Below are positions 34,335-43,289 of a DNA stretch of 56,061 nucleotides, piece after piece; position 1 is the first letter of the stretch, and every line of letters starts with the position of its first letter. This DNA is from Chlamydiota bacterium (lineage in GTDB: Bacteria > Chlamydiota > Chlamydiia > Chlamydiales > 2-12-FULL-49-11). The notes under the pieces are model-generated. The model ran no database searches, was not told the origin of the DNA, and worked only from the letters and a program-made list of their open reading frames with translations. The stretch is taken from NCBI GenBank assembly GCA_947478685.1, contig CANJWO010000006.1, positions 1 through 56,061 of the forward strand, in the 5' to 3' direction. The translations under genes and the position numbers were made by a program.

Positions 34335-35152
34335 CCAAAGAGTTTCAAGAGAGACTTAAACAAAAAATTGCAAAAGAGGGGCTTACCCCTACCCTCGCCT
34401 TTGTCCTAGTGGGCGAAGACCCCCCCTCACAATCATACGTTAAAATGAAGGGAAAGGCCTGTGCAGAAGTCGGCATCCATTCCATTAAAATTGAACTCCC
34501 CGAATCTACTTCTGAACTAGAGCTACTCAATGTGATTAAAAAATTAAATTCCGATTCAACTGTTCACGGTATACTCGTTCAGATGCCCCTTCCAAAACAG
34601 ATCAATGAACAAAAAATCCTCCTTGCTATCGATCCGGGTAAAGACGCAGACGGCTTCCATCCCATTAATGTAGGAAAAATGATCACAGGCGATCCGAATG
34701 TTATTATCCCCTGCACCCCACTTGGCGTCCTAAAGCTTCTAGAAGCCTATAATATAGAGACTTGCAGTAAACATGTAGTCGTCCTAGGTAGAAGCAATAT
34801 CGTTGGTAGACCTCTCGCTAACCTCCTCTCCCAAAAAAGAGCCCAAGGAAACGCTACCGTCACCCTCGCTCACTCTCTCACAAAAGACCTCCCAGCCCTC
34901 TGTAAACAGGCCGACATCCTCATCGCAGCCCTCGGAAAAGCAAACTTTGTCACCAAAGAGTTCATCAAACCCGGCGCCGTCGTCATCGATGTCGGCATCA
35001 ATCGTATCGATTCCAAAATAGTTGGCGACGTCAACTATGGGGAAGTAGCCCCTCTCACAAGTTACATCACCCCCGTGCCCGGCGGCGTAGGCCCCATGAC
35101 CATTGCCATGCTCCTCGAAAACACCTACCTCCTCGCCAAGAGTGGTTTATAG
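34310..35152 (+). CDS. folD: Methylenetetrahydrofolate dehydrogenase/cyclohydrolase
   Basis: Bifunctional enzyme interconverting 5,10-methylene-, methenyl- and 10-formyl-tetrahydrofolate. The start is GTG. Key features: SQSYVKMKGKACAEVGI with the catalytic Lys, HGILVQMPLPKQI, the PCTPLGVLKLLEAYNI segment, nucleotide-binding VVLGRSNIVGRPLANLL and the C-terminal TPVPGGVGPMTIAMLLENT. Length (280) is normal. The last 350 bases are C-rich and G-poor, and the gene overlaps the convergent GNAT-like gene by six bases with no hairpin. Confidence 0.95.
   Translation: MDIDGKRVAKEFQERLKQKIAKEGLTPTLAFVLVGEDPPSQSYVKMKGKACAEVGIHSIKIELPESTSELELLNVIKKLNSDSTVHGILVQMPLPKQINEQKILLAIDPGKDADGFHPINVGKMITGDPNVIIPCTPLGVLKLLEAYNIETCSKHVVVLGRSNIVGRPLANLLSQKRAQGNATVTLAHSLTKDLPALCKQADILIAALGKANFVTKEFIKPGAVVIDVGINRIDSKIVGDVNYGEVAPLTSYITPVPGGVGPMTIAMLLENTYLLAKSGL
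34800..35152 (+). other. C-rich, G-poor 3' coding end
   Basis: By hand count 34861-34920 has 27 C and 7 G. The bias sits in synonymous third positions of folD and ends where the gene meets the convergent GNAT-like gene. Possible Rho loading region; inferred. Confidence 0.35.
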
Positions 35153-35788
35153 TTGATGAAAAGGGTGAATACCTTTAGTTATTAACCTTCTGATTTTTTC
35201 AACTGTTAGAGTCATCCTAACACACTTTCCATCAACCGTTGCCCCCCCTTCGTCAAATGAAAGTTTTTTGTAAAACTGCTTTGCGCTTAATACACTACTT
35301 AGAGTTAAAGGGAGACCATCTGCGCGCACTGTCTCTCCTGCTAAATGCAAAATAACTGCGGTTCCTGCGCCCTGAACTTTGGCAACTAAACGCTCATTTA
35401 TTCGATCTCTAATATTATCCGGATGGGTAACCAAATATAGGAGAGAATTTTTCTTTTTATCATAAAGGGCAAATGACTGTGCTTTCATAGTCGCTCTATC
35501 TTTACAGACTAGTATTGTGTCCCACGATTCGCCCCGCTCTTCTAGCCTAACATCTTTCTCTTTGTCTAGAGCACATTCAATCCGACCTAAGGCAAAAAAG
35601 GATATTGCTGAAGACTCAGTAAAAATTGATCCTCCACCATGTTGGTGCTTTCTATTCGCAAGAAGGCTCCATTCCTCAGCTAATATTGAAATTTCCTCCC
35701 AATCTTTTTGCTCTACTTCGTTAACAATAAACTCATGCATATTCCCAAAAGACCTAACCATAGAGCTCTTCATAACTAAATCAGACAT
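35147..35788 (-). CDS. GNAT-like acetyltransferase (tentative)
   Basis: A 213-residue soluble protein. The C-terminal half carries what looks like the acetyl-CoA loop and the following strands of a GNAT fold: RLVAKVQGAGTAVILHLAGE, then LTLSSVLSAKQFYKKLSFDEGG, as in many Gx(G/A)xG...YxKLGF acetyltransferases. The N-terminal 80 residues (HEFIVNEVEQKDWEEI, NRKHQHGGGSIF) do not match anything I know. Substrate is unknown, and it could be a host-directed effector. It overlaps the end of folD. Confidence 0.5.
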   Translation of the reverse strand: MSDLVMKSSMVRSFGNMHEFIVNEVEQKDWEEISILAEEWSLLANRKHQHGGGSIFTESSAISFFALGRIECALDKEKDVRLEERGESWDTILVCKDRATMKAQSFALYDKKKNSLLYLVTHPDNIRDRINERLVAKVQGAGTAVILHLAGETVRADGLPLTLSSVLSAKQFYKKLSFDEGGATVDGKCVRMTLTVEKIRRLITKGIHPFHQL

Positions 35789-35811
35789 AATTCACCTAAA
35801 ATAAATTATTT

Positions 35812-35833
35812 ATATCATAATTATATCATAATT
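35812..35833. repeat. Tandem 11-bp repeat in divergent intergenic region
   Basis: ATATCATAATT occurs twice head to tail in the 234-base, AT-rich region between the GNAT-like gene and rnr. It could be a binding site for a regulator of either gene. Nothing else recognisable is seen in that region. Confidence 0.4.
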
Positions 35834-36022
35834 AATAGTTTTTGATGAGATCAAATAAAGTCTACCGACAAACGTTAATAATTAACCTGTTATGAGATTA
35901 AAAATTAAACTTTATAAATGCAATACTTTCTATGCAACACCCAATCTATTTTTTCAACTATGTTTTATGACTCGAAAATAGCCCTTTCTGTTAAAAAAAC
36001 TTTCGGGTAGAGTGAATGGAGT

Positions 36023-37909
36023 ATGCCAGTTAAGAAAAAAGGCCTTCTTCAAGGTAAATTAAGTCTTCATAGTAAAGGTTTTGGTTTTGTATCCGCAATC
36101 GATGTGGAACATGACGATGTTTTTATCCCCTCTTCACAGATAAAAGGCTCTATTGACGGAGATATCGTTGAAATTCAAGTGCTTGGAAAGTCCGCAAAGG
36201 GATATGAAGGAAAGGTTGTCCGCCTCATTAAGAGAGAGCGAAAAAGAATTGTTGGAATTGTCACTCAAGTATTAAAGACAGGCGAAGCAGTTATCTACTC
36301 CCCTGTTGTTGGCGAAGAGCGCGATGTTATTCTCGTTAAAGAAGAGAAGCGAAAGTGGGTGCTTGGCGACCGTGTTTTAATGCAAATTGAAAAGACCACC
36401 CCTGAAAAGATCTTTTGCAAACTCTATAAATTATTTGGAAATATCGAAGATGCAACTATTGATACTGAAGTTGCCGTCGAAGAGTACCAAATCCGAAAAG
36501 AATTTCCTACAGCGGTAATTGAGGAAGCCCTTGGCTTTTCAAGCGCAAGTTCTATCAAAAAAGATAATAGAGTCGATCTTACCGATCTAATTTGCATGAC
36601 TATCGATCCTGTTGACGCTAAAGATTATGATGATGCGCTTTCTATTACGAAAGACAAAAAAGGCCATTATCATCTAGGCGTTCATATTGCCGATGTCTCT
36701 CACTTTGTTCAGGTGGGCTCAGCCCTTGATAAAGAGGCTTTTAAACGGAGCAATTCGACCTATTTTATCGATAGTGTTGTCCCAATGCTCCCCCCTGAAT
36801 TGTCAAACGATCTTTGCAGTCTTAAAGAGAAAGTGGACCGCCTCACAGCTTCTGCCTTAATGGAATTTAATGAAAATGGGACTCTCGTCAATTACAAAAT
36901 TGTCCGCTCTATTATCAATAGCCGAAAAAGATTTACCTATGAAGGGGCCAAGGAAGTTCTCGACGGAAAAGTAGAGAGCCCCCTCCTCCCCCAACTAAAA
37001 CTCTTAGTTGAACTTGCACTTAAATTAAAAGCATTTAGAAAATCGAGAGGAAGCGTAGAGCTTTCTATGCCAGAGATTCGTCTTAAAATTGATGATAAAG
37101 GCGTTCCAAATGGGTACACTCGAATCGATTATGACATCACACACCAGCTCGTAGAAGAATTCATGTTAAAAGCAAACGAACTAGTTGCTAAACACTTACT
37201 CGATCAAGGGAAAGATGCAATCTTTCGTATCCACGAAGAGCCTAATCCCGAAAATATGAAAGATTTTTTTAGCTATGCAAGATTGATAGGATTTCAAGTC
37301 CCTCCCGAACCGAAAGATGAAGATCTCATCAGACTGTTTGAGATGGCTCAAAAATCTCCTCTCTTAGAGCAACTCGCCATTAGATTTATCCGAAGCATGA
37401 AACTTGCTATCTATTCTGAAAACAATGTGGGCCACTTTGGTTTAGCTCTTGAAAATTACACCCATTTTACAAGTCCTATAAGACGGTATTCTGACTTAGT
37501 TATTCATAGACTTTTGTTTGATGAGACTTACAAACCAAACCTTAAATTAGTTGCTCTTTGGTGCACAGAGCAAGAGAGAAAGAGTTTTAAAGCAGAAATG
37601 AGCGTGATCAAACTCAAAAAACTCCGCTATCTTGAAAAAATCATTACTGAAACAAAAGAAAAAACTTTTTCAGTTACAATCACAAACATAAAACCGATGG
37701 GAATTTTCTTCGATCTCGATTTTATTGGGTTTGAAGGATTTATCCGCGTCTCTAATTTAGGTCGTGAATACTTCCATTTTGATGAAAAAAGACGTGTATT
37801 TACTGGCGAGAAGACTGGCGTCACATTTAATATTGGCAAGCCAATTCAAGTAGTTTTAGAATCGATCGATCTTCTTATCCAAGAATGCAATTGGGTCCTT
37901 TTAAATTAA
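36023..37909 (+). CDS. rnr: Ribonuclease R family exoribonuclease
   Basis: Processive 3'-5' exoribonuclease of the RNB family, for RNA turnover and quality control. The 628-residue protein has an N-terminal cold-shock-like domain (GKLSLHSKGFGFVSAIDVEHDDVFIP in part), the catalytic centre with its Asp cluster in DPVDAKDYDDALSI (about 194-207), the HIADVSHFV and FTSPIRRYSDLVIHR motifs, and a C-terminal S1 domain. It is about 180 residues shorter than E. coli RNase R, lacking the N-terminal helix-turn-helix and the Lys-rich tail. Confidence 0.93.
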   Translation: MPVKKKGLLQGKLSLHSKGFGFVSAIDVEHDDVFIPSSQIKGSIDGDIVEIQVLGKSAKGYEGKVVRLIKRERKRIVGIVTQVLKTGEAVIYSPVVGEERDVILVKEEKRKWVLGDRVLMQIEKTTPEKIFCKLYKLFGNIEDATIDTEVAVEEYQIRKEFPTAVIEEALGFSSASSIKKDNRVDLTDLICMTIDPVDAKDYDDALSITKDKKGHYHLGVHIADVSHFVQVGSALDKEAFKRSNSTYFIDSVVPMLPPELSNDLCSLKEKVDRLTASALMEFNENGTLVNYKIVRSIINSRKRFTYEGAKEVLDGKVESPLLPQLKLLVELALKLKAFRKSRGSVELSMPEIRLKIDDKGVPNGYTRIDYDITHQLVEEFMLKANELVAKHLLDQGKDAIFRIHEEPNPENMKDFFSYARLIGFQVPPEPKDEDLIRLFEMAQKSPLLEQLAIRFIRSMKLAIYSENNVGHFGLALENYTHFTSPIRRYSDLVIHRLLFDETYKPNLKLVALWCTEQERKSFKAEMSVIKLKKLRYLEKIITETKEKTFSVTITNIKPMGIFFDLDFIGFEGFIRVSNLGREYFHFDEKRRVFTGEKTGVTFNIGKPIQVVLESIDLLIQECNWVLLN

Positions 37910-37933
37910 TTCAGCTAAGCGTAAAATGACAAA

Positions 37934-38581
37934 ATGAAGAAATATTTTTTGACAGGTGTCATTCTTTTATTACCTCTTGCGCTTACTCTAGCAATCATAG
38001 CGTTTGTAGTTAATTTACTGACCAAGCCTTTTATGGGCGTCGTAGCACACATACTTTCAAGCAATCAGGTGGTTAACAAGGGATTCATCATTTTTTCTCC
38101 CGAGCAGACCATCCGTTATACAAGTCAGCTAATCATTTTAGTCTGCCTCTTTGCAGCGATTTTAACTTTAGGATGGCTTGCACGTTGGGTTTTCATTAGA
38201 TGGATTATTATACTTGGGGAAAAAATTTTACACAGATTGCCTCTCGTCAACAAAGTCTATAAGACGACAAAGGACATCGTCACCCATCTCTTTAGCCAAG
38301 GAAAAAACACATTTCGAAAAGTAGTTTTAGTCCCCTTTCCTAACAAAGATATTTATGCGATTGGACTTCTATCAGAAGATGCCCCTAAAGAATGTTCCGA
38401 TAAAATTGGTGAAGAGCTTGTTTCAGTATTCGTTGCAACAGCACCCAATCCAGCTACTGGCTTTGTCATCATGTACAAAAAAAGCGATCTTGTTTATCTC
38501 GATATGAGACCTGAAGACGCCATTAAATACATCGTCTCTTGTGGTGTTGTCACCCCAGAAATGAGCGGTATTCATCCATGA
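37934..38581 (+). CDS. DUF502 membrane protein (first of tandem pair)
   Basis: Inner-membrane protein of 215 residues of the DUF502 family, function unknown. It starts with one helix (TGVILLLPLALTLAIIAFVVNLL), has a second near residue 68, then the family block LPLVNKVYKTTKDIV and the soluble segment VVLVPFPNKDIYAIGLLSE and VFVATAPNPATGF. TAAAAT ends six bases before the ATG, with no ribosome site. The stop codon overlaps the paralog's start. Confidence 0.85.
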   Translation: MKKYFLTGVILLLPLALTLAIIAFVVNLLTKPFMGVVAHILSSNQVVNKGFIIFSPEQTIRYTSQLIILVCLFAAILTLGWLARWVFIRWIIILGEKILHRLPLVNKVYKTTKDIVTHLFSQGKNTFRKVVLVPFPNKDIYAIGLLSEDAPKECSDKIGEELVSVFVATAPNPATGFVIMYKKSDLVYLDMRPEDAIKYIVSCGVVTPEMSGIHP

Positions 38582-39225
38582 GAAAAAATCTTCTTTCTGG
38601 TCTAATTATCCTCCTTCCTATTGCAATTACCTTTTGGTTTATCCGTTTATTTGTAGATATATTGACCGATCCTTTTATGGTCCATGTACAAAACTTTCTC
38701 CTTTTTATTACTCATCGCCATTTTAGCTTAGCAACCCAACAGACCCTTCTAATCATTACAAGCCGAATAGCTATATTGATCCTCCTCTTTGTTTTTGTTT
38801 TAGCCTTGGGCTATCTCGGGAAAAAAATTGTTTTTAATTGGGCTGTAAAAAAAATCCACCTCCTTATGTTTAAAATCCCCTTGATTAATTCCATCTACAG
38901 AGCCAGTAAAGATATTATTTCAGCTGTTTTTTCCGATGAAAATAAAATTTTTAATAGAGTTGTAGCAGTCCCCTTTCCTTGCAAAGAATCTCGAACTCTT
39001 GGCCTTGTAGCAGGAATTGCCCCAAAAGAGATTCAAGACAAGCTGCCAAAATCACCCACAAACTCCCCTATGAAAGTGGTTTTTATAGCGACTTCTCCTC
39101 ACCCAACTTCAGGCTTTCTCCTCCTCACACATGAGGATCAACTGATCACCCTCGACATCTCCCTAGAAGACGCTTTTAAATTCCTTATTTCCTGTGGAGT
39201 TTGCCTTCCGGAACACCAAAAATAG
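38578..39225 (+). CDS. DUF502 membrane protein (second of tandem pair)
   Basis: Paralog of the preceding gene, also 215 residues, started at the ATG in the ATGA overlap at 38578. The same landmarks recur: LLSGLIILLPIAITFWFIRLF, IPLINSIYRASKDII, VVAVPFPCKESRTLGLV and VFIATSPHPTSGF. Two adjacent, coupled DUF502 genes suggest a hetero-oligomer. Confidence 0.85.
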   Translation: MRKNLLSGLIILLPIAITFWFIRLFVDILTDPFMVHVQNFLLFITHRHFSLATQQTLLIITSRIAILILLFVFVLALGYLGKKIVFNWAVKKIHLLMFKIPLINSIYRASKDIISAVFSDENKIFNRVVAVPFPCKESRTLGLVAGIAPKEIQDKLPKSPTNSPMKVVFIATSPHPTSGFLLLTHEDQLITLDISLEDAFKFLISCGVCLPEHQK

Positions 39226-39287
39226 AATTCCTTGCCCTTTTTTTGAAATTCGGGTATACTTTTTTCTAAATTAATTAAGGAATTTAT

Positions 39288-39455
39288 ATGACAAGACCGA
39301 GCAAGCAAGAAGAACGGCGTAGTGTGTGTCCTCGCAAACTAAAGCACTCTTTTGCAAAAAAAACTGGCCCAAAACCAGACAATTTGTCTCATGGGTACAA
39401 ACCCATTGAAAACTCAGTAAAAAGCAATCAAGTTTTTATAGCTAAGGTGAAATAA
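39288..39455 (+). CDS. Small basic chlamydial protein (CT421.1-like)
   Basis: A 55-codon frame (MTRPSKQEERRSVCPRKLKH, then FAKKTGPKPDNLSHGYKPIEN). AAGG lies eight bases before the ATG. It is strongly basic, suggesting RNA binding or ribosome association. Position immediately before the next small protein, ybeY and the CBS protein matches my memory of CT421.1 in Chlamydia trachomatis. Function unknown. Confidence 0.8.
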   Translation: MTRPSKQEERRSVCPRKLKHSFAKKTGPKPDNLSHGYKPIENSVKSNQVFIAKVK

Positions 39456-39610
39456 TGTCTAAGCACGGTAGTTACGGAAAAGCCACTAAAGGGACTCAAA
39501 AACGGAATGTTTTAAAACGTTTTGAGCGTATTAAATTGTTGAAATCAAGAGAGCTTTGGAAAGAGACGCTTTCTGTATTTGGGCTTCCGAAAACAAAAGT
39601 CCCGACCTAA
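39455..39610 (+). CDS. Small basic protein of the Chlamydiae/Verrucomicrobia family
   Basis: A 51-residue basic protein starting MSKHGSYGKATKGTQKRNVL and continuing KRFERIKLL, ending GLPKTKVPT. This matches, from memory, a small basic family restricted to Chlamydiae and Verrucomicrobia and encoded next to ybeY, likely tied to rRNA or ribosomes. Its ATG shares one base with the preceding stop (TAATG). It is too short for ordinary frame-length cut-offs. Confidence 0.85.
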   Translation: MSKHGSYGKATKGTQKRNVLKRFERIKLLKSRELWKETLSVFGLPKTKVPT

Positions 39611-39619
39611 TCTGGATTT

Positions 39620-40060
39620 GTGAAGATTCTTCAATACGATACTCAGGTCGATCTTTTAATTGACAAGAAGCAAGTTAAAAGGCTTATAGAGGGGGTTTTT
39701 TGTTTAAAAAAAACCTCTTCTAATGAATTAATCGTACACTTCGTCACAAAAGAAGATATATCAATTATTCATGGGGATTTTTTTAATGACCCTACTCCAA
39801 CTGACTGTATCACCTTTCCTTTTCGTGAGGCTAACCTTCTAGGGGAAATATTTATATGCCCTCAAATGGGAATTGAGTATTCTCCTGATGAGCCTTATAA
39901 AGAGACAAGCCTCTATATTGTACACGCCATCCTCCATCTTTTAGGCTATGATGATATTGACCCAAGCGATGAAGCCTTAATGCGTAAAGCAGAAGCTGAA
40001 GTAATGAACCATCTGGAAGAAAAAAACCTCGTGTTATCTAACCCAAGTTACGTTATATAA
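39620..40060 (+). CDS. ybeY: Endoribonuclease YbeY
   Basis: Metal-dependent RNase for 16S rRNA 3' processing and ribosome quality control. GTG start, 146 residues. Seen: FNDPTPTDCITFPF, LGEIFICPQ and the metal motif HAILHLLGYDD. Two zinc-type histidines (102 and 106) are present, but the third position of the usual HxxxHxxGYDH motif is Asp112. It follows the small basic protein by nine bases, as in other chlamydiae. Confidence 0.9.
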   Translation: MKILQYDTQVDLLIDKKQVKRLIEGVFCLKKTSSNELIVHFVTKEDISIIHGDFFNDPTPTDCITFPFREANLLGEIFICPQMGIEYSPDEPYKETSLYIVHAILHLLGYDDIDPSDEALMRKAEAEVMNHLEEKNLVLSNPSYVI

Positions 40061-40066
40061 ACTAAA

Positions 40067-41332
40067 ATGATGACAGAGACTGCTCTAATCCCTATTCTAT
40101 TCCTCTTCGGAGCAACTATCTTGACGGCCATAAAAACAGCCTTGAAAAATCTTTCAAATAGTGAAATTGAAGAGGCTTTTTCAAAAACAAAGTATTTTAT
40201 AGTCCGACTGGGTAAGATCTCCCCCTTAAAAGAATTTATCAACTTAAGCACAATCATTTTATTCATTGGATATGGGTCAAGCGGAGCTCTATTTCTAAGC
40301 CATTATAATTTCATGCAAATCCCCATTTTAATCATGATCGCACTCGCTTCCTACTTGTTTTTTCATGTTTTTGCAACAAATGCAGTGTTTGCTACCTTAA
40401 AACTTTTTTCTTTTACCGCCTCTATTTATCTGATTATCTTGTTCCCTATTATCTATCCACTTGTATGGCTCGAAAACAAGCTCTCTCCAAAAACAGCCCT
40501 AAAAAGCAAACTTACTCCTTCGGAACAATTGAAGAAACGTCTCTCGGAACTATTACAAGAAGCTGAAATTCAAAATCTTCTAGACCCGATGGAGCAGAAA
40601 TTGGTCTCCTCAATAGCTCAATTTGGCGATCTTGTAGCAAGAGAAATCATGATTCCAAGACCAGACATGCTTTGCCTCCCTGCCTCTACAACAGTTTATG
40701 AGTCGCTTCACATGTTTATTGAAGAGGGCTACAGCCGAATCCCTTTATATGGCGAATCAATTGACGACATCACAACTGTCTTGCTATATAAAGATGTGAT
40801 GGAATTTTGCGTAATAGCCCTAGAAAAAAATTCTTTAGAGACCATCAAAACAACTTTAGTTTCATCCCTTGCTAATGAAATTCTATATTCTCCTGAAAAT
40901 AAAAAAATTCGCGATCTATTTCAGGAGATGCGAACAAAAAAAATTCATGCAGCTATCGTCGTAAATGAATATGGGGGTACTGAGGGTTTAATTACGATTG
41001 AGGACATATTAGAAGAGCTTGTTGGCAGTGAAATTCAAGATGAGCATGATGAAGAAGAAGAAATTCTCTATAAAGAGACCCTTGATAAAAGCTGGATTGT
41101 CGATGCCACCATGAGTATTATCGACGTAGAAAAAGAACTTGGGACTAGACTTCCCCATGGACCTGAATATGAAACAATAGCTGGCTTTATTTCTCTCCAG
41201 GCTGGGTGCATCCCCAAACCTGGCACTATCATCCACGGGGAAAATTTTCACCTCGAAGTACTAAAAAGTGACGAGCGTCAAATTTTAGAAGTAAAAATTA
41301 CCCCTGAAAAGCGAGAAACTCTCGATTTGTAA
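40067..41332 (+). CDS. CorC/HlyC-type CBS-domain membrane protein (CT423-like)
   Basis: Membrane protein of 421 residues, possibly an Mg2+ or Co2+ efflux regulator or transporter (CNNM/CorC family). A DUF21-like membrane region occupies about residues 1-140, followed by a pair of CBS domains (VAREIMIPRPDMLCLP at about 185-200; HAAIVVNEYGGTEGLITIEDILEELVG in part) and a C-terminal CorC_HlyC domain (IVDATMSIIDVEKELG, TIAGFISLQAGCIPKPG). Six bases separate it from ybeY. Confidence 0.88.
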   Translation: MMTETALIPILFLFGATILTAIKTALKNLSNSEIEEAFSKTKYFIVRLGKISPLKEFINLSTIILFIGYGSSGALFLSHYNFMQIPILIMIALASYLFFHVFATNAVFATLKLFSFTASIYLIILFPIIYPLVWLENKLSPKTALKSKLTPSEQLKKRLSELLQEAEIQNLLDPMEQKLVSSIAQFGDLVAREIMIPRPDMLCLPASTTVYESLHMFIEEGYSRIPLYGESIDDITTVLLYKDVMEFCVIALEKNSLETIKTTLVSSLANEILYSPENKKIRDLFQEMRTKKIHAAIVVNEYGGTEGLITIEDILEELVGSEIQDEHDEEEEILYKETLDKSWIVDATMSIIDVEKELGTRLPHGPEYETIAGFISLQAGCIPKPGTIIHGENFHLEVLKSDERQILEVKITPEKRETLDL

Positions 41333-41371
41333 TAGGGAGTTTTAGTATAGTATTTGATAAAGGATTTTTGT

Positions 41372-43267
41372 ATGGCAAGATCAATTTGCACTGTAGAACC
41401 GGGTGTTGCAAGAGCTGGAGAAGTTGGCACATGGAAATTCGTATTTGTATCCCCCTCTCACCTCCCTGCTAATACTTGCTTGAGGTTTGATCCTCTTTCC
41501 CATGGAAAACCAGGTGAGTGGCAGTTACCTGAAGCTAGCTCTAAAGCAAAAGGGAATTCTATTTGGCTCTCTCTTCCAAATGGAAAGCCTCTCTATCCAA
41601 AACCTGTAGAAGCCGAAAAAGGTCAGCTTTTTTATGACTTCTGCCTCCCTGAAGAAGTTTCACATGGCGAAAAACTTGTTATTATAATAGGGGCCCCTGG
41701 TCAAAAACAGGGTCCTGGCAACCTATCTCAATCTTTTACACAAAGAAGAAAGCCATTTCACCTTTATGTTGATCCTAAAGGAAAAGGCGATTACAGAGAC
41801 AAAGATCCTGAAATTTTTTCTTTAGATGTAAGAGGGAGCAAACTTGAAAATATCCGAATCATTACCCCCTCAGTTGTATTTAAAAATACACGCTTTGATG
41901 TTTTTCTTAGATTTGAAGATTCTTTTGGCAATTTAACTGGAAACGCCCCTGAAGGAACTTTGATCGAATTGTCTTACGAGCACCTAAGAGAAAACCTTCA
42001 ATGGAAACTTTTCGTCCCAGAAACAGGCTTTTTAACTCTTCCCAACCTTTATTTCAACGACCCTGGAACCTATCACCTAAAACTTACTAATTTAATGACC
42101 CAAGAGATATTCACATCTCCTCCAATTCATTGCTTTCAAGAGCAAGGCGATCACCTATTTTGGGGAAGCTTACATAGCAATTCCTCCCGCTTTGAATCTT
42201 CTGATGAAATTGAGTCCTCTCTTCGCTATTTCCGAGATGACAAAGCTTATCAATTTTATGCTACGGCGTTAGATGAAGCTGAAGAATCTACATCTAACGA
42301 TGATTGGAAGCTCATATCAAACCAGGTTGCAGAATGTAATGAAGAAGAGCGCTTTGTTACAATGCTAGGATTCCAATGGATGGGAGACCCCTCTGGTGAA
42401 GGATGCAGACATATTATCTATGCAAAAGATAATAAAGCTCTCCTTCGGAAAAAAGATGTTAAATCAGGCTCTTTAAAAAAAATCTACAGCCATCATACTC
42501 CAAAGGAGCTTCTTTCTATCCCTTGTTTTACAATGGCGAAGGGATATTCCTATGACTTTGATAAATTTAACCCTGATTTTGAAAGAGTTGTGGAAATTTA
42601 TAACTCTTTTGGTTCTTCCGAGTGTACAAAAAAACAGGGAAATCCTAGACCAATCCAAGCAAATTCAAGAAAAGGAATTTCTGAATCGGACGAAGGCTCT
42701 ATACGAAATGCTTTGAATAGTGGCCATCGATTTGGTTTTGTAGCAGGTGGCTGGGATAATAAAGGCATCTATAAAGATATTGATGAAGAATCTCAAACTA
42801 TATACAGCCAAGGCGCTACAGCTATTTTAACTCCAGAATATTCAAGAGATGCCCTTTTTCAATCACTCTACAATCGCAGATGTTATGCTACTACCGGGGC
42901 GCGCATTATTGTATTTTTCAATATTGCCAAATCTCCAATGGGAACAGAACTTAATTCAAAAGAGAAACCAGGACTTCTATATAACCGTTATATTGAAGGG
43001 TTTATTGCTGGAACAGCTCCACTTGAAGAGGTTGCTATTTTTAGAAATGGAGTTCTCTTGAAGGCGTACAAAGACCAACCTGAAACTTTTTCATTTGAAC
43101 ATTATGATGATGAACTTCTTGAAAAGGCAATCCTCACTCCAGATCTAGAAAAACCATTTGCCTACTATTACATCCGAGTGACCCAAAAAGATGGTCATAT
43201 TGCTTGGGGCACACCTATTTGGATTGACTATGTTCCTGAAGAAAAGAAAAAGATCCGCAAAAAATAG
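41372..43267 (+). CDS. DUF3604 family protein
   Basis: A 631-residue protein of the DUF3604 family. The ATG at 41372 is chosen because AAAGGA precedes it; a TTG at 41354 would add six residues. The family core starts with HLFWGSLHSNSSRFESSDEI, resembling the PHP phosphoesterase opening (LHxHS), followed by GEGCRHIIYAKDN, a VEIYNSFGSSE segment and FGFVAGGWDNKG and GATAILTPEYSRDALFQSLYNRRCYATTG in pieces. No signal peptide, so it is cytosolic or secreted by another route. Enzymatic role unproven; a metal-dependent hydrolase is plausible. Confidence 0.85.
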   Translation: MARSICTVEPGVARAGEVGTWKFVFVSPSHLPANTCLRFDPLSHGKPGEWQLPEASSKAKGNSIWLSLPNGKPLYPKPVEAEKGQLFYDFCLPEEVSHGEKLVIIIGAPGQKQGPGNLSQSFTQRRKPFHLYVDPKGKGDYRDKDPEIFSLDVRGSKLENIRIITPSVVFKNTRFDVFLRFEDSFGNLTGNAPEGTLIELSYEHLRENLQWKLFVPETGFLTLPNLYFNDPGTYHLKLTNLMTQEIFTSPPIHCFQEQGDHLFWGSLHSNSSRFESSDEIESSLRYFRDDKAYQFYATALDEAEESTSNDDWKLISNQVAECNEEERFVTMLGFQWMGDPSGEGCRHIIYAKDNKALLRKKDVKSGSLKKIYSHHTPKELLSIPCFTMAKGYSYDFDKFNPDFERVVEIYNSFGSSECTKKQGNPRPIQANSRKGISESDEGSIRNALNSGHRFGFVAGGWDNKGIYKDIDEESQTIYSQGATAILTPEYSRDALFQSLYNRRCYATTGARIIVFFNIAKSPMGTELNSKEKPGLLYNRYIEGFIAGTAPLEEVAIFRNGVLLKAYKDQPETFSFEHYDDELLEKAILTPDLEKPFAYYYIRVTQKDGHIAWGTPIWIDYVPEEKKKIRKK

Positions 43268-43289
43268 TTTAATCTATATGAATTAGTTC

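Noticed and set aside
35789-36022. tRNA or small RNA in the largest intergenic gap
   Set aside because: No cloverleaf, T-loop or strong hairpin could be found; the region is simply AT-rich with an 11-bp tandem repeat.
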